Positions 54,893 through 63,900 of a DNA stretch of 64,000 nucleotides are shown here, in pieces; the first letter of the stretch is position 1; each line of letters begins with the position of its first letter. Origin of the DNA: Rhodococcus sp. OK519. GTDB taxonomy: Bacteria; Actinomycetota; Actinomycetes; Mycobacteriales; Mycobacteriaceae. The notes below the pieces were generated by a model, which saw only the letters and a list, made by a program, of their open reading frames with translations, had not been told where the DNA came from and made no database searches. Location of the stretch: contig NZ_QAOW01000005.1 in the NCBI RefSeq assembly GCF_003051005.1, positions 248,001 through 312,000 on the forward strand, in the 5' to 3' direction. The position numbers were made by a program, and so were the translations under genes.

Positions 54893-56836
54893 TTGGGTGT
54901 CCTTGCCCGCATCCAGACGCCTGACGATCTGCGTCGGCTCGACCCGGAGGAGCTCAGAGAGCTCGCCTCGGAGATCCGCGAGTTCCTGGTGCAGAAGGTG
55001 TCCGCGACCGGCGGCCATCTCGGTCCCAACCTCGGTGTCGTCGAGCTGACGCTCGCGCTGCACCGGGTGTTCGAATCCCCCTCCGACCCGATCATCTTCG
55101 ACACAGGCCATCAGGCCTATGTCCACAAGATCCTCACCGGTCGCAAGGACGAGTTCGATTCGCTGCGTAAACAGGGTGGCCTGTCGGGCTACCCGTGCCG
55201 CGCCGAGAGCGAGCACGACTGGGTCGAGTCGTCACACGCGTCCGCCGCCCTGTCCTACGCGGACGGGCTGGCGAAGGCGTTCGAGTTGTCGGGTCAACGC
55301 GACCGTCACGTGGTCGCGGTCGTCGGCGACGGCGCGCTCACCGGCGGCATGTGCTGGGAGGCACTCAACAACATCGCCGCGGGCCGTGACCGCTCGGTCG
55401 TCATCGTCGTCAACGACAACGGCCGCTCGTATGCTCCCACGATCGGCGGTCTCGCCGACCACCTCGCGTCGCTGCGCCTGCAGCCCGGCTACGAGCGCAT
55501 CCTCGACAACGGCCGCCGCATGGTCAAGAAGATGCCGTGGGTCGGGCGGGCCGCCTACCAGCTGCTGCACGGGATGAAGGCCGGCCTCAAGGACGCCGTC
55601 AGTCCGCAGGTCATGTTCACCGATCTGGGAGTCAAATATCTCGGACCGGTCGACGGGCACGACGAGGCCGCGATGGAATCGGCGCTGCGCCGGGCGAAGG
55701 CGTTCGGCGGTCCGGTGATCGTCCACGCCGTCACCCGCAAGGGCATGGGCTACGCGCCCGCCGAGAATCATCTCGCCGATCAGATGCACGCCACCGGCGT
55801 CATCGATCCGCTCACGGGCCGGGCCCGCGGCACGTCGGCGCCCGACTGGACGTCGGTGTTCTCCGCCGAACTGATCGAGCAGGCCGAGAAGCGGGACGAG
55901 GTCGTCGCGATCACCGCGGCCATGCCCGGACCGACGGGCCTGGCGGCCTTCGGGGAGCGCTTCCCCGAGCGCATGTTCGACGTCGGCATCGCCGAGCAGC
56001 ACGCCGTGACCTCGGCGGCCGGACTCGCGCTCGGCGGCATGCATCCCGTCGTCGCGATCTACTCGACGTTCCTCAACCGAGCGTTCGACCAACTGCTCAT
56101 GGACGTCGCGCTGCTGAGGCAGCCCGTGACGATCGTGCTCGATCGTTCCGGAGTGACGGGCGCCGACGGTGCCAGCCACAACGGCATGTGGGATCTCTCG
56201 CTACTCGGCATCGTCCCCGGCATTCGCGTGGCGGCACCGCGCGACGCGGCGACGCTCCGCGAGGAACTCGACGAGGCGTTGTCGGTCACGGACGGTCCCA
56301 CTGTCATCCGGTTCCCGAAGGGCGCCGTCGGTGACGACATCCCGGCTGTCGGTCGACTCGATGGCGTGGTCGACGTGCTGCAGATGCCCGAGGGCGGCCG
56401 CGGTGACGTGTTGTTCGTCGCGGTGGGCTCGTTCGCCGGCGTCGCGCTGGAGGCCGCCGAACGCCTCGCACAGCACGGCATCACCGCCGCCGTGGTCGAT
56501 CCGCGCTGGATCCTGCCGGTGCCCGAGTCCATCGTCAAGCTCGCCGAGAACTTCCGGATGGTCGTCACGATCGAGGACAGCGGACTGCACGGCGGCATCG
56601 GTTCCACGGTGTCGGCGGCGCTCCGGTCGGTCGGTGTCGACGTTCCCTGCCGGGATCTCGGTGTGCCACAACAGTTCCTCGACCACGCGTCGCGCGACCA
56701 GATCCACCGGGAACTCGGCCTCACCGCGCAGGACATCACCCGGCAGGTCACCGGATGGGTCGTCGGGCTCGACCGGGCGAACACCGGGGGCGGGCTCGAC
56801 GAGGGACTCGACAAGTCGAACCCGGCCCTCGGCTGA
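54893..56836 (+). CDS. dxs: 1-deoxy-D-xylulose-5-phosphate synthase
   Basis: The first, thiamine-diphosphate-dependent step of the MEP isoprenoid pathway: pyruvate plus glyceraldehyde 3-phosphate to DXP. 647 residues: [35 protein letters not shown], ThDP-binding [17 protein letters not shown], pyrimidine-domain [17 protein letters not shown] and [17 protein letters not shown], with a C-terminal transketolase domain. TTG 54893 fits the family start ([12 protein letters not shown]) and has GGAGGGAG about nine bases upstream. A GTG at 54866 adds nine residues but overlaps a hairpin. It converges with the oleate hydratase gene, six bases apart. Confidence 0.94.
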   Translation: MGVLARIQTPDDLRRLDPEELRELASEIREFLVQKVSATGGHLGPNLGVVELTLALHRVFESPSDPIIFDTGHQAYVHKILTGRKDEFDSLRKQGGLSGYPCRAESEHDWVESSHASAALSYADGLAKAFELSGQRDRHVVAVVGDGALTGGMCWEALNNIAAGRDRSVVIVVNDNGRSYAPTIGGLADHLASLRLQPGYERILDNGRRMVKKMPWVGRAAYQLLHGMKAGLKDAVSPQVMFTDLGVKYLGPVDGHDEAAMESALRRAKAFGGPVIVHAVTRKGMGYAPAENHLADQMHATGVIDPLTGRARGTSAPDWTSVFSAELIEQAEKRDEVVAITAAMPGPTGLAAFGERFPERMFDVGIAEQHAVTSAAGLALGGMHPVVAIYSTFLNRAFDQLLMDVALLRQPVTIVLDRSGVTGADGASHNGMWDLSLLGIVPGIRVAAPRDAATLREELDEALSVTDGPTVIRFPKGAVGDDIPAVGRLDGVVDVLQMPEGGRGDVLFVAVGSFAGVALEAAERLAQHGITAAVVDPRWILPVPESIVKLAENFRMVVTIEDSGLHGGIGSTVSAALRSVGVDVPCRDLGVPQQFLDHASRDQIHRELGLTAQDITRQVTGWVVGLDRANTGGGLDEGLDKSNPALG

Positions 56837-56842
56837 CGAGAA

Positions 56843-58438
56843 CTACCGGAACGCCGCCTCGAGCGCCTTGACTCCGACCTTGGGGTCGAGGAGGCCGTGG
56901 TAGATGGGCGGGATCGGCTTGTCGACGTCCAGCAGGGCGTACACGGCATGCATCGCGCCGTGCACCGAGTATTCGACGGTGAAGACGACGTCCTCGGGCA
57001 GAGAAGTGAACTGCCCGAGGAACGCGAAGTTCTGGGCGCCGTCGGGAATCACCTTCGGGCGATCGTCGGGCACGCGCCGGCTGAACAGGGCCGACGCGTA
57101 CGGCATCATCACCGTCGTCACGTCGGTGGTGGCGAGGACCTCGTCGAGGATGTCCTCGAAGCCGTACTGGTAGATCAGCTCGGTGAGGATTTCCTTGCCG
57201 GTTGCCTGGGACATCTTCTTCTTGACGTAGTCGCCCTCGTTGTCGATGTCGAAGCCGTACCCCCACAACGTGGTGATGTCCTTGGGTTGTTGCGGGAAGT
57301 GTGGCTGGTAGGCGATCACCGTCGACAGGTGCCACCCCGATTCGAACCACGTCGTCAGCGCGCCCGTCCCGGGTTCGTTGCCGGTGTATTCGGTGATGCG
57401 GCGCAGGAGGGTGTCGCCGCGCATCGTGAGCGTGAAGGACTCCCATTTGTTCTCGTCGATGTTGCCGTAGAACGTGTTGGGCCGCCCGAAGTCCGGCGCC
57501 TTCTTCGCCACCTCCTCCCACAGTGACCAGCTCTCGTCGACCCGGTCACGAATCAGCGCGGGGACGTCGTCGTTTCCTCCGTACGTGGTGTCGGCTGTGA
57601 TGGAGCCGAGGGTCGCGAACATGAGGTCTGTCTCGCCCAGTTCGATCGTCGATCTTCCGTCCGCGTCCTCTATGTGCAGGCGGGTCGCTCGGCGGGGTTG
57701 GCCGGCCTGGGCGAAGTCGATGTCGACCACCCTGGTCGCGAAGCGCACGTCGACGCCCCGGGACCACATCCAGCGTTGGAGCGGTACCACCATCGAGTCG
57801 TACTGGTTGTAGACCGTGCGGCGAACGCCGGAAAGGGTGTGGATCCGCGGGAACTCCTGGACGAAGCGCAGAAAGTAGCGCCGCAACTCGGACGCCGAGT
57901 GCCACTTCTGGAAGGCGAACGTGGTGCGCCACATCTGCCAGAAGTTGGTGGTGAAGAAGTGGTCGCCGAACATCTCGTCGATCCGCCGCGCCCCCAGCGC
58001 CCTCTCGGGCAGCCCGAGCAGCCGCATCATCTCGAGTCGGTCGCGATTGTCGAGCCCGAGTTCCGACGCGTCGATGATCTCGTGCCGCGAATCGATCAGG
58101 CGCGCCTTGTCGTTCGTCTTCACCTTCGCGTTGAAGTCGAGTATCTCCTGCCGGACGCTGATGCCGGGATTCTCGAGGGACGGGATCGACTCGAACAGGT
58201 TCCAGGTGCACTGGTACGCCTCCTCCTCGAGCATCCGTCCGCCACGGGTGACCCAGCCGTCTGTGACGGCGGGGGAGCGGGCCCCGTCGAGCGAGCCGCC
58301 CTCGATGTCGAGCTGTTCGAGGATGTGCACGTTCTCGCCGGGCACTCCGGCGTCCCGGATCGCGAACGCCGCGGCGGCCATCCCGGCGATACCGCCGCCG
58401 ACGATCCAGAGGTGGGCCTGCTTCGGGTCGATGCTCAT
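56843..58438 (-). CDS. ohyA: FAD-dependent oleate hydratase
   Basis: Adds water to the cis-9 double bond of oleic acid to give 10-hydroxystearate, detoxifying or recycling unsaturated fatty acids. 531 residues: FAD dinucleotide motif LWIVGGGIAGMAAAAFAIRD, LDIEGGSLDGA, the conserved GGRMLEEEAYQCTWNLFE, SEFALRRYFLRF-like segment (ASELRRYFLRFVQEFPRIHT), and the C-terminal FLGQFTSLPEDVVFTVEYSV. ATG 58438 has GGAGGGGA nearby. The family is common in Rhodococcus. The membrane-associated form is usual, but no membrane segment is seen. Confidence 0.92.
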   Translation of the reverse strand: MSIDPKQAHLWIVGGGIAGMAAAAFAIRDAGVPGENVHILEQLDIEGGSLDGARSPAVTDGWVTRGGRMLEEEAYQCTWNLFESIPSLENPGISVRQEILDFNAKVKTNDKARLIDSRHEIIDASELGLDNRDRLEMMRLLGLPERALGARRIDEMFGDHFFTTNFWQMWRTTFAFQKWHSASELRRYFLRFVQEFPRIHTLSGVRRTVYNQYDSMVVPLQRWMWSRGVDVRFATRVVDIDFAQAGQPRRATRLHIEDADGRSTIELGETDLMFATLGSITADTTYGGNDDVPALIRDRVDESWSLWEEVAKKAPDFGRPNTFYGNIDENKWESFTLTMRGDTLLRRITEYTGNEPGTGALTTWFESGWHLSTVIAYQPHFPQQPKDITTLWGYGFDIDNEGDYVKKKMSQATGKEILTELIYQYGFEDILDEVLATTDVTTVMMPYASALFSRRVPDDRPKVIPDGAQNFAFLGQFTSLPEDVVFTVEYSVHGAMHAVYALLDVDKPIPPIYHGLLDPKVGVKALEAAFR

Positions 58439-58739
58439 GGTGGTCCCCTCCCGCCGCGGCGGTGGACCGGTTCGCGAGTGGCCCCGGCGTACGGCGCAGC
58501 ACTGTTCGAGCGGCACTCGACACCATGCGCCCGCGCGACGCCGGGTGCCGCGGATGCGGCGTCATGGGCTCCACGACCAGTGTCGGCCGGTCTGTTCGGG
58601 GCCGTCAACCGGCGGTCTGCCCGGAGGGGTGGATCGGAGGGCGGATCGGTGCGGTCGAGTGTCGCTGCCCGGCAAATGATTTGCGTCCATGGTCCGGATC
58701 GTGGGGGAATGGTGATTTCCGACCTGTCAGGAGATTCCG
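58439..58739. promoter_or_regulatory. 301-bp divergent intergenic region with palindrome GCAAAT-G-ATTTGC (58672-58684)
   Basis: The region separates oleate hydratase from the pentapeptide protein. The only clear signal is a perfect 6-bp inverted repeat with a one-base centre, 55 bases before the GTG at 58740 and 234 bases from the hydratase ATG, like a TetR- or MerR-type operator. No regulator gene is next to it. A CAGGAG ribosome site (58727-58732) serves the right-hand gene. Confidence 0.55.
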
Positions 58740-59555
58740 GTGCCAAAGCCGTCAGTGTCGTCGGAGCTGGTCTCCGACTGTTCGAGGTGCTTCGGACTGT
58801 GCTGTGTGGCGCTGCCGTTCGCGGCATCGAGCGACTTTGCGGTCGACAAGCGCGGTGGGACGCCGTGCGGCAATCTGCTCGAGGACTTCGGGTGCGGTAT
58901 CCACCCCAGACTCCGCGTGAGCGGGTTCACCGGGTGCACGGTCTACGACTGTTTCGGGGCCGGGCAGAAGGTGTCGCAGGAGACGTTGGGCGGCACCACG
59001 TGGCGGGACTCCCCGGATGTGGCGCGCGAGATGTTCGCGGCGTTTCCGGTGATGAGGCAGCTGCACGAGTTGCTCTGGTATCTGGAGGAGTCGCTCGGTG
59101 TGCGGGTCGCGGAGCAGCTTCGCCCGGACCTGGCCGCGCTGCGGGATGCGACGCTCCGACTCACCGAACAGTCGGCCGACGTGCTCGCGGGCCTCGATGT
59201 CGGCGAGCACCGAGACAGGGTCAACGGGCTGCTCCTACAGGTGAGCGAGCGGTTTCGCGGGCAGGCGCCCGGTCGCGGTCGCAACCACCACGGCGCGGAT
59301 CTGGTGGGCGCAAAACTTGCGGGCAGGGATCTGCGTGGGGCCAATCTGCGCGGCGCCTGGCTGATCGGTGCCGACCTGCGTAAGGCGGATCTGCGGTGGG
59401 CCGACCTCATCGGTGTGGATCTGCGCGGCGCGGACGTGCGGGGGGCAAATTTGTCGGGCTCGCTGTTCCTCACGCAGTTCCAGGTCAACGCGGCGCGCGG
59501 CGATGCGGGGACGATGCTTCCGGCGACGCTGACGCGGCCGTCTCACTGGGCGTAG
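58740..59555 (+). CDS. Pentapeptide-repeat protein with N-terminal Cys-rich (YkgJ-like) domain
   Basis: 271 residues. The first 75 hold eight Cys in the pattern C14-x2-C17-x3-CC22 ... PC43 ... GC52 ... GC66-x4-C71-FGAGQ, very like the zinc/iron-chelating YkgJ (UPF0153) domain. A helical middle (about 90-175) follows. About 181-240 is a right-handed beta-helix of A(D/N)LXX repeats (GADLVGAKLAGRDLRGANLR; ADLRKADLRWADLIGVDLRG). Pentapeptide-repeat proteins can mimic DNA (MfpA/Qnr) but most have unknown roles. GTG 58740 has CAGGAG at good spacing. It is one base from the converging transporter gene. Confidence 0.85.
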   Translation: MPKPSVSSELVSDCSRCFGLCCVALPFAASSDFAVDKRGGTPCGNLLEDFGCGIHPRLRVSGFTGCTVYDCFGAGQKVSQETLGGTTWRDSPDVAREMFAAFPVMRQLHELLWYLEESLGVRVAEQLRPDLAALRDATLRLTEQSADVLAGLDVGEHRDRVNGLLLQVSERFRGQAPGRGRNHHGADLVGAKLAGRDLRGANLRGAWLIGADLRKADLRWADLIGVDLRGADVRGANLSGSLFLTQFQVNAARGDAGTMLPATLTRPSHWA

Positions 59556-59556
59556 C

Positions 59557-60993
59557 TCAGCCGGCCTGCTCGAGCGTGCGCCCGCGGGTCTCGGTCACGA
59601 ACTTGCTCACGACGACGATGGACACGACCGCCATCACCGCATAGCCACCGTAGGTGAGCGACAGATTCCAGTCGGCGAGCGACGGGAACGTCGCGGACAC
59701 CAGGAAGTTGGCGACCCAGTTGGATGCGGTGGCGATCCCGACCGCGGCAGCGCGGACGCGGTTGGGGAACAGTTCGCTGATGAGCACCCAGACCACCGGA
59801 CCCCAGGACAGGGCGAAGAAGAAGACGAACGCGTTGGCGGCGATCAGCGCGACGGTGCCGGACGCGCCCTCCAATGTGGCGACGGACTCGCCGATCTCGT
59901 TGGTCACCACTGTTGCCGAATGGAAACACACCGCTGCGGTGGCGAGCGACACCGCCATGCCCACCGATCCGATCAGCAGCAGGGGCTTGCGGCCGATGCG
60001 ATCGATCACGGCGATGGCGACGAACGTGCCGACGATGTTGACGAGCGCGCTCACCACACTGATCAGCAGCGAGCGGTCCTCGCCGAAGCCGACGGCCTGC
60101 CACAGCGTGCTCGAGTAGTAGAAAATCACGTTGATGCCGACGAACTGCTGGAGGGCCGCGAGGGCGATACCGACCCAGACGAGCGCCGACACCCCGGTGG
60201 ACTTGGAGAACAGTGCGCGCACGCTCACGCGGGCGCGTTCGGCACCGAGGGAGGAACGGATCTCGTCGATGCGGCGGCCGACGGTCTCCGCGTCGCCGCC
60301 CTCGAGTTCGGCGATGATCTTGCGGGCCGCATCCTCCCTGCCACAGCGCACGAGGTGCCGGGGGGACTCGGGGATCGTGAACGTCATCACGAGATAGAGC
60401 AAGGCGGGGATCGCCTCGATCGCGAGCATCCACTGCCATGCCTCGATACCGAGCAGTTCGCCCCGGCCGCCGCCGGCGGCCTGGGAGATCGCATAGTTCA
60501 CGAGTTGCGAGACGGCGATGCCGAGCACGATCGCCAACTGGTACATCGAACCCAACCGCCCCCGGATCGCGGCAGGCGCGATCTCCGCGATGTAGGCGGG
60601 GGCGATCACCGACGCGAAACCGACTGCGATGCCGCCGAGTACGCGCCACAGCGTCAGGTCGACGATTCCGAACGGGAACGCCGAGCCGAGTGCGCCGATG
60701 ACGAACAGCACCGCCGCGATCTGCATGACGCGGATACGACCGAGGCGGTCGGCGATGCTACCGGCGACCCACGCGCCGAGCGCGGCGCCCAGCAACGTCA
60801 GCGACACCGACAACCCGGTCGCGCCGGCGCCGATGTCGTAGCGGTCGCGAATCGCGTTCACGGCCCCGTTGATGACGGCCGTGTCGTAGCCGAACAGGAA
60901 GCCGCCCAGGGCGGCCGCCGCGGAGAACAACACGGCCAGCCCGACGGCCGCGTGAGCGGCCGGGGACTGGCCGGTGGTGTCCAGGTTCGACAT
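59557..60993 (-). CDS. MFS sugar porter (SP family) proton symporter
   Basis: 478 residues and 12 helices of the SP family (XylE/GlcP/IolT-like). GGFLFGYDTAVINGAVNAIR, GSIADRLGRIRVM (motif A), PESPRHLVRCGRE after helix 6, QQFVGINVIFYYSSTLWQAV, DRIGRKPLLLIGSVG and a C-terminal VTETRGRTLEQ are all present. Imports a hexose, pentose or inositol by proton symport. The sugar cannot be told from the sequence. A GGCGGGAGG site precedes ATG 60993. It may be co-transcribed with the upstream iron-binding lipoprotein (95-bp gap), although their functions differ. Confidence 0.9.
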   Translation of the reverse strand: MSNLDTTGQSPAAHAAVGLAVLFSAAAALGGFLFGYDTAVINGAVNAIRDRYDIGAGATGLSVSLTLLGAALGAWVAGSIADRLGRIRVMQIAAVLFVIGALGSAFPFGIVDLTLWRVLGGIAVGFASVIAPAYIAEIAPAAIRGRLGSMYQLAIVLGIAVSQLVNYAISQAAGGGRGELLGIEAWQWMLAIEAIPALLYLVMTFTIPESPRHLVRCGREDAARKIIAELEGGDAETVGRRIDEIRSSLGAERARVSVRALFSKSTGVSALVWVGIALAALQQFVGINVIFYYSSTLWQAVGFGEDRSLLISVVSALVNIVGTFVAIAVIDRIGRKPLLLIGSVGMAVSLATAAVCFHSATVVTNEIGESVATLEGASGTVALIAANAFVFFFALSWGPVVWVLISELFPNRVRAAAVGIATASNWVANFLVSATFPSLADWNLSLTYGGYAVMAVVSIVVVSKFVTETRGRTLEQAG

Positions 60994-61088
60994 CGCGCGC
61001 CTCCCGCCGAAGAGAATCGTTCAGACGGGACGCTACGCCGAATTCGCTTGTCGCGGGGATTGTCCGGACGGCGTCAGACGGGAAGTCG

Positions 61089-62105
61089 TCAGCCGACCTT
61101 CTCGGCGGCCTCCGACAGCTGCGGGATGATCCGGTCGATCACCCACGGCGTCGCGAGCACGCCGGTGCGGCTCAGTCCGGCGACCACCTGGGTATCGGAC
61201 AGCGGCACGGCGCTACCGCGCTGAACGGCATTCAGTGAGCTGTAGCCGGGGATCTTGGCGGTCTCGGACTGCTCTGAGACGAACGCGATCACGACGTCGG
61301 CGTCGACCTCGTTGATGCGCTCGGCGGAGATGGTCTCGAAGAAGCTGTCGGGATCGCTTGCCGCGGCGATCTTCTCGACGCCGGGGGAGTTCACGAAACC
61401 CAGTTCGGTGAGGACCTGCACGCGCGGGTCGGTCGGCTTGTAGACGTTGACCTGACCGTTGGTGGTGTCGAGGTTGATCACCGAGAGGGTCTTGCCGGCG
61501 AACTCGGGGTGCGCCGCCGCGGTGTCGGCGAGCATCGTGTTCATGCCGTCGATCAGTGCGGTGGCCTCGTCCGACTTGCCCATCGCCTGTCCGACGATCG
61601 TGGTCTGGTCCTGCCAGGTGGTCTGCCATGCCTTGCCCGGATACGCGACCGTGGGTGCGAGTGCGGACAGCTGGCCGTAGGTGGCCTGGTCGAAGCCCTC
61701 GTAGGGCGCGAGGACGGCGTCGGGGCCCAGCGCGGCGATCGCCTCGACGGGTGTCGAGGCTGTTGCGTCGAGCAGAGTGGTCCTGCTCGCATCGAACTTA
61801 TCGGACAGCCATGGCATGACGCCGTTCGCGTCGGCGCCGTACGAGTTCTTCGGCATGCCGACGGGGGTACCGCCGAGCGCGTAGACGATGTCCTCGGCGT
61901 TCCAGCCGAGGGTGACGATGCGCTCGGGCGCCGACTCGATCGTGGTGGAGCCGAAGGTGTTCGCGATCGTGACGGGGAACGCGCCGTTCGAGGGCGCCTG
62001 TTCGGCCGTGTCCGAATCGGACGACGAGCACGACGCCAGCAGAACCGTCGCGCTGAGGGCCGCGACGGCCGTCGCCACCTTGCGGCGGGTGATGAGAGCG
62101 AACAC
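61089..62105 (-). CDS. Iron-siderophore ABC transporter substrate-binding lipoprotein
   Basis: 338 residues: signal sequence with lipobox LLASC (Cys26), then a type III (FecB/FhuD-like) binding fold (PVTIANTFGSTTIESAPERI; VTLGWNAEDIVYALGGTPVG; YEGFDQATYGQLSALAPTVA). It captures ferric siderophore or heme-like ligands at the cell surface for an ABC importer that is not in this window. GTG 62105 has AAGGAG seven bases upstream. An IdeR box at 62130-62148 lies 25 bases upstream, so it should be induced under iron limitation. Confidence 0.9.
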   Translation of the reverse strand: MFALITRRKVATAVAALSATVLLASCSSSDSDTAEQAPSNGAFPVTIANTFGSTTIESAPERIVTLGWNAEDIVYALGGTPVGMPKNSYGADANGVMPWLSDKFDASRTTLLDATASTPVEAIAALGPDAVLAPYEGFDQATYGQLSALAPTVAYPGKAWQTTWQDQTTIVGQAMGKSDEATALIDGMNTMLADTAAAHPEFAGKTLSVINLDTTNGQVNVYKPTDPRVQVLTELGFVNSPGVEKIAAASDPDSFFETISAERINEVDADVVIAFVSEQSETAKIPGYSSLNAVQRGSAVPLSDTQVVAGLSRTGVLATPWVIDRIIPQLSEAAEKVG

Positions 62106-62129
62106 CGGGGGCTCCTTCGAGATGGGTGA

Positions 62130-62148
62130 GAAGGTGAGCCTAACCTAC
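62130..62148 (-). promoter_or_regulatory. IdeR/DtxR iron box
   Basis: On the minus strand GTAGGTTAGGCTCACCTTC agrees at about 15 of 19 positions with the consensus TTAGGTTAGGCTAACCTAA. It ends 25 bases before the start codon of the iron-binding lipoprotein, and the DtxR/IdeR gene lies in the same window. Confidence 0.88.
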
Positions 62149-62283
62149 TCGATTCGCGTCGGAGGGGGTGGTCCGGGTGGACGTTTCGTGGGATTCATGA
62201 CAATCCGAACCGGTCGGTGAGTACTCTCGCCGGAGATCGAGCGTATGTCGGGGGTCCTGTCACGATGAGCCCTGGGGAGCGAC

Positions 62284-63708
62284 ATGGAAGCTGGATGGGG
62301 AAGAGGCCGGTTTGCGCGCGGCTCCATGGCGGGCGTGGTGGGGGCGTTGGCCGTGTCTGCGGCGCTCGCGGCACCCGGAGTGGTGTTCGCCGAACCTGTC
62401 GACTCACCTGTCGACTCGCCGGCAAGCTCAGTGGGTTCGCAGACGCCGAACGGTCCGTCGCCTGTTCGGACGCCGCGACTCGGGGAGGTGTTGAACGGAT
62501 TCGTCGTCGGTGCGCTCGACGAGGGATCGCCGGCGTCGCGTCTCGACTCGTTCCGGGCGCTGACCGCACGCGACCCGTTCTACGGGGAACCGCCGCTGAC
62601 CGGGGCGGAGAGACCGGGCACCGTCCTGAAGGTCAAGCCGGTCGACGTGATGTTCCTCGGCTACGAACCGGGCAGGATCGACGCCTACAAGCTGATGTAC
62701 GTGACCACCGGACTCGACGGGGTCACGCCCGAGATCAGCACCGGCATCGTGATGATCCCGGTCGACGGCACACCCGCGTCGGCCAAGAAGGTGGTCAGCT
62801 ACCAGCAGGCCAACGACAGCGTCGGCGCCTACTGCCACCCGAGCACGCAGTGGACGGGCGGGAACCCACTCGACGGCTCCGCGTGGTCAGCGCTCGGACC
62901 GCTGGCGCTGATGTTCGGCAAGGGCTACGCGGTGGTCATCTCCGACGTCGGCAACGACGGGGACCCTGATCCGCACGCCGTCTTCGCCGGAAAGTACGCC
63001 GGACATGCGCAACTCGACGCCGTCCGGGCGGCACTGTCGACCCCGAGCACGGGACTGAGCGCGCACGCGCCCATCTCGTTGTTCGGAATCGCGGGAGGCG
63101 GTGTCGGTGCCGGTTTCGCGGCCGAATCGCAGGCGCGTTACGCCCCCGAGTTGAACGTCCGCTCGACCGTCCTCGAAGGCATGGTGGTCAACCAGCGGAA
63201 CTTCATGCGCACGGCCGACGGTTCGATAGGTTCCGGCTTCGCCTTCGCCACGCTGCTCGGTCTCGAGCCGAAGTACCCGGAGATGCGGATCGACGAGAAG
63301 TTGAATCCGGTCGGCAGGGCGATCGCGGACGCGTATCGCACACAGTGTCAGACGCCCGCGTACTTCACGATGCCGTTCGTTCCACTCGAGACGCTCTTCG
63401 CCGGAGGGCGCAGTCCCGCCGACATTCCCGAGTTCCAACCCGTTTACGACGACAACCTTCTCGGGGCCGAGTCCCCGAAGTCGAAGGTTCTCATCACCTC
63501 GTGCGCCAAGGATGACTCTCCGATGTCTCTTGTGCCGGCGAAGGATTCACTGGACCTTGCCGAGAGGTACAGGGCCGGGGGTGCCGACGTGACCTACGCG
63601 CCGAGTGACTGCAGCATGGTGCGGATGCTCACCGACCTCTACGGGTGGGGCACCGACCTGTTCGGGATGCAGACCATCGACTGGATCGAACAGAGCTTCA
63701 CCGAATGA
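62284..63708 (+). CDS. Secreted protein of the secretory-lipase (LIP) fold lacking the nucleophile serine
   Basis: 474 residues: signal peptide (about 1-36, LAVSAALAAPGVVFA^EP), proline/serine linker, then an alpha/beta hydrolase of the LIP family (GTVLKVKPVDVMFLGYEPGR; GKGYAVVISDVGNDGDPDPH; YAPELNVRSTVLEGMVVN). Active members have a nucleophile elbow like G-Y-S-Q-G-G. Here it is G-I-A-G-G-G with Ala270. The C-terminal part has the acid (ITSCAKDDSPMS), but no His where the base is expected (YAPSDCSMVRMLTD). It is probably a non-catalytic relative. The ATG has GGGGAGCGAC upstream. Confidence 0.85.
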   Translation: MEAGWGRGRFARGSMAGVVGALAVSAALAAPGVVFAEPVDSPVDSPASSVGSQTPNGPSPVRTPRLGEVLNGFVVGALDEGSPASRLDSFRALTARDPFYGEPPLTGAERPGTVLKVKPVDVMFLGYEPGRIDAYKLMYVTTGLDGVTPEISTGIVMIPVDGTPASAKKVVSYQQANDSVGAYCHPSTQWTGGNPLDGSAWSALGPLALMFGKGYAVVISDVGNDGDPDPHAVFAGKYAGHAQLDAVRAALSTPSTGLSAHAPISLFGIAGGGVGAGFAAESQARYAPELNVRSTVLEGMVVNQRNFMRTADGSIGSGFAFATLLGLEPKYPEMRIDEKLNPVGRAIADAYRTQCQTPAYFTMPFVPLETLFAGGRSPADIPEFQPVYDDNLLGAESPKSKVLITSCAKDDSPMSLVPAKDSLDLAERYRAGGADVTYAPSDCSMVRMLTDLYGWGTDLFGMQTIDWIEQSFTE

Positions 63709-63745
63709 GCCGCGTGCGACCCAGAACAGGGAGGAGGTGACCGAC

Positions 63746-63838
63746 ATGGTCGATGCCATGCTCACCGGGAGCAACTACATGTTGTCTCTGGGGCCCGTTG
63801 CATTTCTCGAAGCCTTCGGACGGATCTTCGGCTCCTGA
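63746..63838 (+). CDS. 30-residue peptide downstream of the lipase-like gene
   Basis: MVDAMLTGSNYMLSLGPVAF then LEAFGRIFGS, 30 residues, uncharged to hydrophobic with an amphipathic C-terminal helix. The ATG is preceded by AGGAGGTGA (63732-63740), a perfect nine-base match to the 16S rRNA anti-Shine-Dalgarno, five bases away. It starts 38 bp after the lipase-like stop and ends just before a strong terminator, so it is probably the last gene of that operon. No family is known to me. A membrane-active or secreted peptide is possible. Confidence 0.6.
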   Translation: MVDAMLTGSNYMLSLGPVAFLEAFGRIFGS

Positions 63839-63850
63839 CATCCGGCGAAG

Positions 63851-63889
63851 ACGAGAAGAGCGCACCCCGCCGGGGCGCGCTCTTCTCGT
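63851..63889. terminator. Terminator hairpin between the peptide gene and the partial right-end gene
   Basis: A perfect 13-bp stem (ACGAGAAGAGCGC / GCGCTCTTCTCGT) with a 13-base loop lies 12 bases after the peptide stop and 12 before the converging stop codon. Confidence 0.88.
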
Positions 63890-63900
63890 GACCGGTCGGG

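Noticed and set aside
57674-59383. 569-codon plus-strand frame spanning oleate hydratase, the gap and part of the pentapeptide gene
   Set aside because: It runs through two real genes and one regulatory gap and carries no motif.
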